Shown here piece by piece: positions 1 to 5,067 of a DNA stretch of 5,067 nt. The position numbers and the translations under genes were made by a program. Each line of letters starts with the position of its first letter. The first letter of the stretch is position 1. This DNA is from an uncultured bacterium (lineage in GTDB: Bacteria > Patescibacteriota > Saccharimonadia > Saccharimonadales > Saccharimonadaceae): NCBI GenBank assembly GCA_903844835.1, contig CAIMUU010000008.1, forward strand, positions 1-5,067, given 5' to 3'. The notes under the pieces are model-generated. The model was not told where the DNA came from and made no database searches. It saw only the letters and a program-made list of their open reading frames with translations.

Positions 1-77
1 CGGTCGCCGCAAAAAAGCCAGCTACAAAAGCTGTGCCAGCGACTAAAAAAGCCGTCGCTAAAAAGACCAAAAAATAA
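1..77 (+). CDS. C-terminal tail of a Lys/Ala-rich basic protein (partial; possibly ribosomal protein S20)
   Basis: This is the 3' end of a gene that begins left of the window. The frame opens at base 3 and gives 24 codons before TAA at 75-77. The visible tail is made only of Ala, Lys, Val, Pro and Thr in AAKKPATK / ATKKAVAKK style units and ends in KKTKK. Such tails are disordered and bind nucleic acid; they occur on some bacterial ribosomal proteins, HU-like proteins and histone H1-like proteins. The gene converges on holA, and rpsT (30S protein S20) is a frequent neighbour of holA in bacteria, so an S20 with a basic extension is the best guess. The product name is inference only, because no conserved domain lies inside the window. 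The reading frame is well supported by composition and by the terminator that starts 15 bases after the stop codon. Confidence 0.7.
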   Translation, partial: VAAKKPATKAVPATKKAVAKKTKK

Positions 78-92
78 TTTAGTCTTTAATTC

Positions 93-122
93 AAAAATGG
101 CCCCAGCTCTGGGGTCATTTTT
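93..122. terminator. Bidirectional intrinsic terminator between the basic-tail gene and holA
   Basis: A near-perfect hairpin pairs 97-105 (ATGGCCCCA) with 110-118 (TGGGGTCAT), with one G-U pair and a four-base loop, GCTC. It is flanked by A residues at 93-97 and T residues at 118-123. The A and T runs extend the stem to about 13 base pairs. They also supply a U-tract on either strand, so the element can stop the plus-strand gene ending at 77 and holA arriving from the right. On the holA side the U-tract pairing reaches the last base of the holA stop codon (122-124). This is a standard rho-independent design. Confidence 0.9.
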
Positions 123-1027
123 TATAAGCTGGCAACTTTTAGCAGGGCCCTCTCAAGCAGCAACCACGGCTCAGCCTTGGATATCTTCATATCGTCGTCG
201 GATTCAGCAAATATTTTCACAATCTTTGAGATAGTATTTTTACCAAGACGTTTTGCTACCACCTCCAATTTCTGCACTACATAAGGATGAATACCGAAAT
301 CCTTAGTGACATTGTCCGATTTTTCGGCTGACATTACAGCGGTTAATTGAAAGACTTGGGTAGACAGCAGCGCAAACAACCGGAAAACATCTTCAGATTG
401 CTCAAGTATCCGCAACATTGATTTTAGGGTTTTAATATCTCCACGAAGAGATGTCTCAAAAAGCTCAAAGACATTTTCAGATAAATTTGGCTCAATCACA
501 TTATTAATTACATCTGCCGATATGAAATCGACTAGCGCCAACTTCTCGAGCGCATGAAATAATTGCCATTGATCAACACCAATTCGTCTAACCAACAGCT
601 GAGCGCTTTTTGCATCAACACTAAACCCCTGACCTTTTGCCTCAGCTATCACCCACTTCTCTGCCTTCGCCACATCACGATCGGTCCAAGATTGAAATTC
701 TCTTATTACTACGTTATCCTTTAACGATTTATATGTCGACGTTCGTTTGTCGGGCTTTGATTCTATTAAGACTAAATGGATATCATCAGAAATTCTTGAT
801 ATCCAATCACCAAAAACTGACCAAATTGGCTTATTTTCACTAAGATTTCTAATAATTATTACGCGATTTGTCGCAAATAAGCTAATACCCATCAAAATAT
901 CGGGAAGCTGAGCGAGCTGCAATTTACCACTGTCTATCTTTTCGACATCACCAGCAAAACCATTTGTAATCTCAGCTAAAGTTCGCTCAATTTCGAATGA
1001 ATTTTCGCCAATTAATAAAGTAATCAT
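122..1027 (-). CDS. holA: DNA polymerase III delta subunit (HolA, clamp loader)
   Basis: The 301-residue product has the usual length and sequence pattern of bacterial HolA. Delta is the clamp-loader subunit that binds the beta sliding clamp and springs its ring open so it can be placed on primed DNA. The N-terminus (MITLLIGENSFEIE) matches the first strand of the family's AAA+-like fold, with a GxNxF element and no Walker A, as expected for delta, which does not hydrolyse ATP. SLFATNRVI at residues 49-57 corresponds to the clamp-contacting segment (MSLFAS in E. coli, where Leu73-Phe74 form the wedge); here the pair is Leu50-Phe51. Later family marks are KRTSTYKSLK (94-103), the SENVFELFE collar start (183-191), and GIHPYVVQK with a final KxxxEPWLLLE segment (245-292). 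ATG at 1025-1027 is preceded by TATAAT but no well-placed ribosome binding site. The gene is single and ends in a strong terminator. Confidence 0.95.
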   Translation of the reverse strand: MITLLIGENSFEIERTLAEITNGFAGDVEKIDSGKLQLAQLPDILMGISLFATNRVIIIRNLSENKPIWSVFGDWISRISDDIHLVLIESKPDKRTSTYKSLKDNVVIREFQSWTDRDVAKAEKWVIAEAKGQGFSVDAKSAQLLVRRIGVDQWQLFHALEKLALVDFISADVINNVIEPNLSENVFELFETSLRGDIKTLKSMLRILEQSEDVFRLFALLSTQVFQLTAVMSAEKSDNVTKDFGIHPYVVQKLEVVAKRLGKNTISKIVKIFAESDDDMKISKAEPWLLLERALLKVASL

Positions 1028-1037
1028 TGATTTATTA

Positions 1038-1043
1038 ATTATA
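1038..1043 (-). promoter_or_regulatory. Candidate -10 box for holA, giving a nearly leaderless mRNA
   Basis: On the minus strand a perfect TATAAT lies ten bases upstream of the holA ATG. Transcription normally starts about seven bases after the box, which would leave a leader of only about three bases. The single purine-rich stretch, AGAGG at 1045-1049, is 17 bases from the ATG. That is too far for normal Shine-Dalgarno pairing, and it would lie upstream of the transcript start. I see no convincing -35 hexamer at the usual spacing, so the call rests on the -10 match and its position. Confidence 0.5.
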
Positions 1044-1081
1044 GCCTCTTTTGAAATAACAAGAAATGCGCAAAAAAGACC

Positions 1082-1087
1082 TATAAT
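1082..1087 (+). promoter_or_regulatory. Candidate -10 box for the deaminase gene, giving a leaderless mRNA
   Basis: A perfect TATAAT lies six bases upstream of the ATG at 1094. A start site about seven bases past the box would fall on the A of the start codon itself, so the mRNA would be leaderless. There is no AGGAGG-like sequence between 1060 and 1093. A TTGAAA at 1051-1056 resembles a -35 box but is 25 bases from the -10, which is too far for a standard sigma-70 type promoter. The box is one half of a 66-base divergent region shared with holA. Confidence 0.55.
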
Positions 1088-1093
1088 ATAGTT

Positions 1094-1552
1094 ATGGATA
1101 AAGAATTTCTATTAAGAGCAATCGAGAAGGCCAATGAGTCGGTTGCCAATGGCGGCTTCCCAGCTGGCGCGATTATAGTAAAAAATGACCAAATTATTGG
1201 CGAGGGCATTAGTATTGGCAATAAACTAGACGATCCAACAGCTCACGGCGAAAGTGTCGCTATTAGAAACGCCTGTCAAAATTTATCAACAACCGATTTA
1301 TCTGGGGCTACTTTATATGCCTCGATGCAACCCTGCGTGATGTGTTTGGGCGCTGCAATGTGGAGCAATATATCAAAAATAGTATTCGCCTGCCCCATGA
1401 ATAAAGTTGACGAAAGTTATTATGGCGGCCATTATGATCTAATTGAAATTAATTCAAACTTTACGCATCCAATTGAGATAGTCCACCTAGACTCTTTAGA
1501 AAATGATTCATTGGCTGTCGTTCGCAATTGGGAAAAATCTCTCAATATCTAA
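1094..1552 (+). CDS. Zinc-dependent nucleobase/nucleoside deaminase (CDA-like fold; guanine or cytosine deaminase type)
   Basis: This 152-residue protein belongs to the cytidine/deoxycytidylate deaminase superfamily, whose members remove an amino group from a base by zinc-activated water. The zinc site is complete: His51 and the proton-shuttling Glu53 in DPTAHGESVAIRNAC, and Cys81 and Cys84 in QPCVMCLGAA. The N-terminal GGFPAGAIIVKND (20-32) is the usual substrate-pocket strand. DPTAHxExxAIRxAC and PCxMCLGAxxW resemble bacterial guanine deaminase (GuaD) more than TadA, whose second motif normally reads PCVMCAGA followed by a different tail. The HAE triad is HGE here, a variant known in yeast cytosine deaminase. 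Substrate therefore remains open among guanine, cytosine, a nucleoside, or less likely tRNA adenosine. The gene stands alone, diverges from holA, and converges on mutM with 31 bases between the stop codons. ATG at 1094 fits the family's N-terminus and the upstream TATAAT. Confidence 0.88.
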   Translation: MDKEFLLRAIEKANESVANGGFPAGAIIVKNDQIIGEGISIGNKLDDPTAHGESVAIRNACQNLSTTDLSGATLYASMQPCVMCLGAAMWSNISKIVFACPMNKVDESYYGGHYDLIEINSNFTHPIEIVHLDSLENDSLAVVRNWEKSLNI

Positions 1553-1583
1553 GATAGTTCAACATTGGGCTGGACAAAAAATT

Positions 1584-2453
1584 CTATCCTTTTTGACAAT
1601 TTGGGCAAATATGCGTACCGCGTCCTACCACTCGAATTTTTACAATCTCAGTACCGCATCGCGGGCATTCTAGCCCTTCGCGTCTAAAAACTTTGGCAAA
1701 ATCCATATAGCTACCCTTTTTGCCCTCGGCATTGACGTAATTTCTGTTAGTACTGCCGCCTTTATCAATTGATAAATTCATAACCGAACGAACTTCTTCG
1801 TATAATTTTTTAAATTCTAATTTAGAGATTGAACCGACTTTGCGCGCTGGATGGATTTTAGCACCCCAAAGTGATTCGTCGGCATAAATATTGCCGACCC
1901 CAGCAATCACTGACTGGTCTAAAATCGCCGCCTTAATTGTTGTCCCAATACGTCTCTTGAATCTTTCAATAAAATCCTTCGTCATAAAATCTGCCTCAAG
2001 AGGCTCTGGGCCAACTCGCTTCATAAAATCAATATTTGGGATTTCATCAGTCGCTATTAATCTAACCCAACCAAATTTGCGCTGATCATTAAAAAATAAA
2101 TGTGAGCCATCAATAAAATCGATCGTAACACGCGTTGATTTATCTGGCAGATTCCCAACCAAACTATCGTTTGGGTGACCGGCTGCAAAACGCTCAACCT
2201 TATCAACAAAAACAAGTTGTCCTGTCATTTTAAGATGAATCACCAAGGAATATTTACTCGACAAATCAATCAATATTACTTTCGCTCGACGCCGAACATC
2301 TATAATTTTTGCCCCTGCTAAAAATTGTTCAACATCTGCTGGAGAATTTGGGAAACTTCTAGCCGTATCGGACGCCACGGCATGTATTGTCTTGCCGACT
2401 ATTAACTTAAATAGACCCCGCTTTACAGTCTCGACCTCTGGCAACTCAGGCAT
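1584..2453 (-). CDS. mutM: Formamidopyrimidine-DNA glycosylase (MutM/Fpg)
   Basis: The 289-residue product is a bifunctional base-excision repair enzyme. It removes 8-oxoguanine and formamidopyrimidines and cuts the backbone by beta/delta elimination. Every key element is visible. MPELPEVET gives, after Met removal, the catalytic Pro1 and Glu2. Lys58 (Lys57 in mature numbering) lies in RRRAKVI. GVGNIYADE carries the conserved helix-two-turn-helix Asn188. The C-terminal zinc finger has Cys263/Cys266 and Cys283/Cys286 (CX2C-X16-CX2C), with Arg278 at the DNA-phosphate position. The protein is full length for the family and nothing essential is missing. It is the last gene of the polA-HAD-mutM operon. 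Its ATG overlaps the end of the HAD gene by eight bases, which suggests translational coupling. The start is fixed because the catalytic proline must follow Met1. Fpg is preferred over Nei because of the MPELPEVET start and the overall motif pattern. Confidence 0.97.
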   Translation of the reverse strand: MPELPEVETVKRGLFKLIVGKTIHAVASDTARSFPNSPADVEQFLAGAKIIDVRRRAKVILIDLSSKYSLVIHLKMTGQLVFVDKVERFAAGHPNDSLVGNLPDKSTRVTIDFIDGSHLFFNDQRKFGWVRLIATDEIPNIDFMKRVGPEPLEADFMTKDFIERFKRRIGTTIKAAILDQSVIAGVGNIYADESLWGAKIHPARKVGSISKLEFKKLYEEVRSVMNLSIDKGGSTNRNYVNAEGKKGSYMDFAKVFRREGLECPRCGTEIVKIRVVGRGTHICPNCQKG

Positions 2454-3027
2454 TAATTTGGCTCACCAATTTTTCTAATTCAATTTGAGATTGCTCGGGT
2501 GATTCATAGACGATTCCGTGCATCCCGACTTGTCTGGCGCCATTAATATTCTTCTCTACGTCATCAATCATTACACACTCATCAGGCTTTACCCCAAGTC
2601 TTGAGGCCATCAATATAAAAATGTTTGGGTCAGGCTTAACAAGTTTGACGTCACCAGACAATATCTCAACATCAAATAAATTTTGTCTATCAAAAAAAGG
2701 CAATGACACATCCATCCAGTCACGGCTAATATTACTCAACATGCCGATTTTATATTTGCCCGATTTTTTTAACTCACCTGCCCAATCAATCATCGGCTGA
2801 TTATATTTATTTGTTCCCCAATAACGCTCGTCAACTTGCTGGGGAGTAATGCCAATTATATTTCCAATTGTAGCGTTAAATTGGCCCCTAGAAAGCTCCC
2901 CAACATCCGACTGAGCCTGTAAGTCATTAATCAAACCAACAAGTTCAGGATGGTCCCTGCGCAAAAAGACATGGCCAGCCATAATTAAAACGCCAAAACA
3001 ATCAAAAATAACGGCTTTTATCGCCAT
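2446..3027 (-). CDS. HAD-superfamily hydrolase (subfamily IA type), atypical motif I
   Basis: The 193-residue protein has the haloacid dehalogenase fold with a small helical cap. Motif I is VIFDCFGVL (residues 6-14) with nucleophile Asp9. Motif II is MLSNIS with Ser98, motif III is KPDP with Lys131, and motif IV is MIDDVEKNINGARQVG with Asp155/Asp156. The cap falls between about residues 16 and 90. In most HAD phosphatases motif I is DxD and the second Asp acts as the general acid/base; here that position is Phe11 (codon TTT, clearly read). This resembles the DxYGT form of haloacid dehalogenases, so activity as a standard phosphatase is uncertain. Substrate is unknown. The gene lies three bases after polA and overlaps mutM by eight bases, so it is co-transcribed with two DNA repair genes. 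Whether it acts in repair, for example on nucleotides or damaged ends, is speculation. Confidence 0.9.
   Translation of the reverse strand: MAIKAVIFDCFGVLIMAGHVFLRRDHPELVGLINDLQAQSDVGELSRGQFNATIGNIIGITPQQVDERYWGTNKYNQPMIDWAGELKKSGKYKIGMLSNISRDWMDVSLPFFDRQNLFDVEILSGDVKLVKPDPNIFILMASRLGVKPDECVMIDDVEKNINGARQVGMHGIVYESPEQSQIELEKLVSQINA
2462..2467 (-). promoter_or_regulatory. Shine-Dalgarno-like site for mutM
   Basis: On the minus strand GGTGAG lies eight bases before the mutM ATG (2451-2453), inside the last codons of the upstream HAD gene. It is a modest match to the anti-SD sequence at a good distance and supports the MPELPE start. Its presence contrasts with holA and the deaminase gene, which lack such a site. 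Confidence 0.5.
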
Positions 3028-3030
3028 AAA

Positions 3031-5067
3031 TTACAATTCTCCCCAACTATTGCCTATGTTAATATCAACGTGAAGTTTCACTTTCAGCTCAGGTACAATA
3101 TGCTCAAGGCTGTCCTTTAGTATGTCGACAACTTTTTGGGCATTATCTGCTGGACACTCCACTAAAATACTATCATGAACCTGAAGTATTTGTTCACCAA
3201 TACCACTCAACTTCTTTTCAACATCAATCATGGCTAATTTCATTAAATCTGCCTCAGTCCCCTGAATTGGCATATTGGCAGCGGCTCGTTCTGCAGCCAT
3301 TCGCACCATAAAATTGCTACTAAGCACATCTGGCGTTGGCCGTCGTCGACCAAAATATGTTTCGACATGCCCCTCTGATCTGGCCATATCAAGTATATTA
3401 TTTAAATATTTTCTAATTGGTTTACGCAAATCAAAATATTGGTCAATAAACTTTTTGGCCTCAATAAATGTCATGCCGGTTGCAGCGCTTAACCCATGCG
3501 GACTCATGCCATAAAGAACACCAAAGTTAATTACCTTGGCATTTCGACGCTGAGCCTTCGTGACGTCGTCAATTGGAATATTGTAAACTTCACTGGCAGT
3601 CTTAGCATGGATATCGACATCGCTATTAAAATCATTGATAAGTTCAGTGTCCCCCGCCAGAACAGCCGCTAGACGAAGTTCAAACTGCGAATAATCGGCG
3701 CCAACAAAGACATTGCCTTCGGCTGGTATAAAGGCGTCTCTAATCTTGCGTCCCAGTGCCGTTCTGATTGGAATATTTTGCAAATTTGGATTGGTACTGC
3801 TAAGTCGTCCGGTGCTGACAATGTCTTGATTATATGTGGTGTGGATACGACCAGATTTATCGGCTAACAACGGTAATGCGTCGACGTAAGTGTTAATTAG
3901 TTTGGCTAGTTCCCTAGTTTTCTCAATTAATTCAATAATTGGGTGGTGAACCCGCAACTTATCAAGTTCTTTTTGGCCAGTGCTATAGCCTGACTTGCCT
4001 TTTTTTATTGAAACAGTCGGCAGTTGCAACTTAGTAAATAGAACCTCGGACAACTGCGCCGGGCTAGCAATATTAAATTCATAGCCAACCATCGAGTAGA
4101 TTTCTTGTTCAAGCTTGGCGTACTTTTCCCCCAGCCGTTTACTCATGACGGCGAGTACTTTGGAATCAATTTTTATGCCACGCCTTTCCATCAAAAATAA
4201 GATGTGAGTTAATGGGAAGTCGAACTCGCTGGCAATACGCGCCAATTTTGGCTCAATACTAAAGGAGTTAACTTGTTGGCCATAAATATGCCAAATTGCA
4301 GCAATTGACGTCTGTGGGTCGCTAGCAACTTCTGAACCGATTAAGCCAGATAACGAGCGATCACGACTTAGTGGGTTTATCAAAAATGCCGCTTGATGGA
4401 CATCGTGAATTTCACTAAATTTTACATCAACACCATTGTCGGCTAATTGATGGTATAGAATTTTACAGTCATAGCCAATAACTGTAGCTAGTTCGAGAAC
4501 GCGCCAAAAACTACGATTAAGTTGGCCAATTTTATTATGCGCGACAGTCATCTTGTCAGTTGACAACCAAATCTCGTCAGCCTCAACCTGAAGCACGGCT
4601 GGACCATCAATATTTATTGTTTCTGGCCAAGCGACAATCTTGAGTGGCTCAATTAAAGACTGACTGGTCTCGTCGACTGGCTTAGCCTGCATGTGCCTAG
4701 GCAACCGCCTGATTAACGAGTTGAATTCTAGGCGCTTTAGTATAGCTGAAACTTTATCTAAATCTGTATCATTTACGTCCGCCACGGCCCAATCTAACTT
4801 GACGGGGGCTTCAACCCAAATTCGACCTATTTCCTTACTCATGTAGGCCATCTTTTTACCATCAGTTAATTTTTTGGCGATAGTTGGCTTGATTTCGTCC
4901 AAATGTTCATAAATATTATCGAGCGTGCCATATTTTTGCAGAAGTTGTATACCAGTTTTTTCACCGATGCCATCAACACCGGGCAGATTATCCGATGAAT
5001 CGCCTTTTAGGGCCTTGAGGTCAAGAAATTGCTCGACGCCAATGCCATATTTTTTCTCAAAATATTC
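3031..5067 (-). CDS. polA: DNA polymerase I, family A (5' end of gene beyond the window)
   Basis: The frame is open to the window's right edge, giving 678 visible residues; a TTG at 4900-4902 that could pass for a start is an internal Leu codon. Roughly the first 150-180 residues are missing. Visible domains in order (fragment numbering): the end of the 5'-3' exonuclease with its helix-hairpin-helix (LKALKGDSSDNLPGVDGIGE, about 22-41); a reduced 3'-5' exonuclease-like domain (about 135-270); then the palm, thumb and fingers polymerase. TGRLSSTNPNLQNIPIR carries the template-contact motif. Motif A is DYSQFELR (Asp458, Glu463). Motif B is RRNAKVINFGVLYG with the Arg, Lys, Phe and Tyr that bind dNTP. 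Motif C is QVHDSILVE (Asp632). Pol I removes primers and fills repair gaps. Three oddities stand out: no DxE or YxxxD metal ligands in the proofreading domain, Phe in place of Ile in motif A, and Ser in place of Glu after the motif C aspartate. It heads the visible part of the operon with the HAD gene and mutM. Confidence 0.97.
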   Translation of the reverse strand, partial: EYFEKKYGIGVEQFLDLKALKGDSSDNLPGVDGIGEKTGIQLLQKYGTLDNIYEHLDEIKPTIAKKLTDGKKMAYMSKEIGRIWVEAPVKLDWAVADVNDTDLDKVSAILKRLEFNSLIRRLPRHMQAKPVDETSQSLIEPLKIVAWPETINIDGPAVLQVEADEIWLSTDKMTVAHNKIGQLNRSFWRVLELATVIGYDCKILYHQLADNGVDVKFSEIHDVHQAAFLINPLSRDRSLSGLIGSEVASDPQTSIAAIWHIYGQQVNSFSIEPKLARIASEFDFPLTHILFLMERRGIKIDSKVLAVMSKRLGEKYAKLEQEIYSMVGYEFNIASPAQLSEVLFTKLQLPTVSIKKGKSGYSTGQKELDKLRVHHPIIELIEKTRELAKLINTYVDALPLLADKSGRIHTTYNQDIVSTGRLSSTNPNLQNIPIRTALGRKIRDAFIPAEGNVFVGADYSQFELRLAAVLAGDTELINDFNSDVDIHAKTASEVYNIPIDDVTKAQRRNAKVINFGVLYGMSPHGLSAATGMTFIEAKKFIDQYFDLRKPIRKYLNNILDMARSEGHVETYFGRRRPTPDVLSSNFMVRMAAERAAANMPIQGTEADLMKLAMIDVEKKLSGIGEQILQVHDSILVECPADNAQKVVDILKDSLEHIVPELKVKLHVDINIGNSWGEL
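3039..3044 (-). promoter_or_regulatory. Shine-Dalgarno-like site for the HAD gene
   Basis: GGGGAG on the minus strand lies 11 bases before the HAD ATG (3025-3027) and sits within the final Trp-Gly-Glu codons of polA. It supports re-initiation at the HAD gene right after the polA stop codon (3031-3033). The spacing is slightly long, so the call is moderate. Confidence 0.45.

Noticed and set aside
637..843. 68-codon plus-strand open frame opposite holA
   Set aside because: It lies entirely antisense to a clear HolA coding region, has no family resemblance and no ribosome binding site that I can see; it is a shadow frame.
1045..1049. AGAGG as a Shine-Dalgarno site for holA
   Set aside because: It is 17 bases from the ATG, too far for normal pairing, and lies upstream of the TATAAT-directed start site.
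1051..1056. TTGAAA as the -35 box of the deaminase promoter
   Set aside because: The spacer to TATAAT at 1082 is 25 bases, well outside the usual 16-18.
1891..2085. 64-codon plus-strand open frame opposite mutM
   Set aside because: It is antisense to the conserved core of MutM, and its composition reflects the complement of that gene.
2446..2448. TGA read as glycine (recoded code, as in Gracilibacteria/Absconditabacteria)
   Set aside because: The HAD protein ends at a normal family length at this TGA, mutM starts right there, and no in-frame TGA occurs in the other genes. The standard code is the simpler reading.
3275..3514. 79-codon plus-strand open frame opposite polA
   Set aside because: It is antisense to the polymerase fingers and motif B region; no independent evidence of coding.
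4900..4902. TTG as the start codon of polA
   Set aside because: The frame continues upstream without a stop to base 5067 and encodes the conserved GDSSDNLPGV segment of the 5' nuclease domain, so this TTG is an internal Leu codon.

Overview
The window looks like an ordinary housekeeping stretch of a bacterial chromosome, about 40% G+C by eye, with genes packed tightly on both strands. DNA replication and base-excision repair dominate the content. TGA ends one gene (2446-2448), and no in-frame TGA interrupts any of the reading frames. This argues for the standard bacterial code and against lineages that read UGA as glycine. Several traits fit Patescibacteria (CPR), possibly Saccharibacteria: compact spacing, a Lys/Ala-rich protein tail next to holA, a family A polymerase with a decayed proofreading domain, and a polA-HAD-mutM order. 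That placement is an inference from gene style, not a proven assignment.

Layout from left to right: the last codons of a plus-strand gene encoding a Lys/Ala-rich tail (1-77, possibly ribosomal protein S20); a strong two-way terminator (93-122); holA on the minus strand (122-1027); a 66-base divergent promoter region; a zinc-dependent nucleobase/nucleoside deaminase on the plus strand (1094-1552); then a minus-strand operon transcribed from right to left. The operon is polA (from beyond the right edge down to 3031), a HAD-superfamily hydrolase (2446-3027) and mutM/fpg (1584-2453). No gap between genes is longer than 66 bases, and no mobile elements, CRISPR arrays or RNA genes are visible.

How the genes fit together: HolA (the delta subunit) helps load the sliding clamp for chromosome replication. 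MutM removes oxidised purines and nicks the strand, and Pol I fills such gaps and removes primers. polA and mutM lie in one tight operon with 3-base spacing and an 8-base overlap, and the HAD gene sits between them. The deaminase belongs to nucleobase or nucleoside metabolism, or possibly RNA modification.

No new multi-gene system is evident. The points most worth a second look are in the details. Motif C of Pol I reads HDS where almost all family members have HDE. Motif A carries Phe at the known base-selection position. The proofreading domain lacks its metal ligands. The HAD protein lacks the usual second aspartate of motif I. Both divergent genes (holA and the deaminase) have a perfect TATAAT placed so that their mRNAs would be leaderless or nearly so, while the internal operon genes have Shine-Dalgarno-like sequences.
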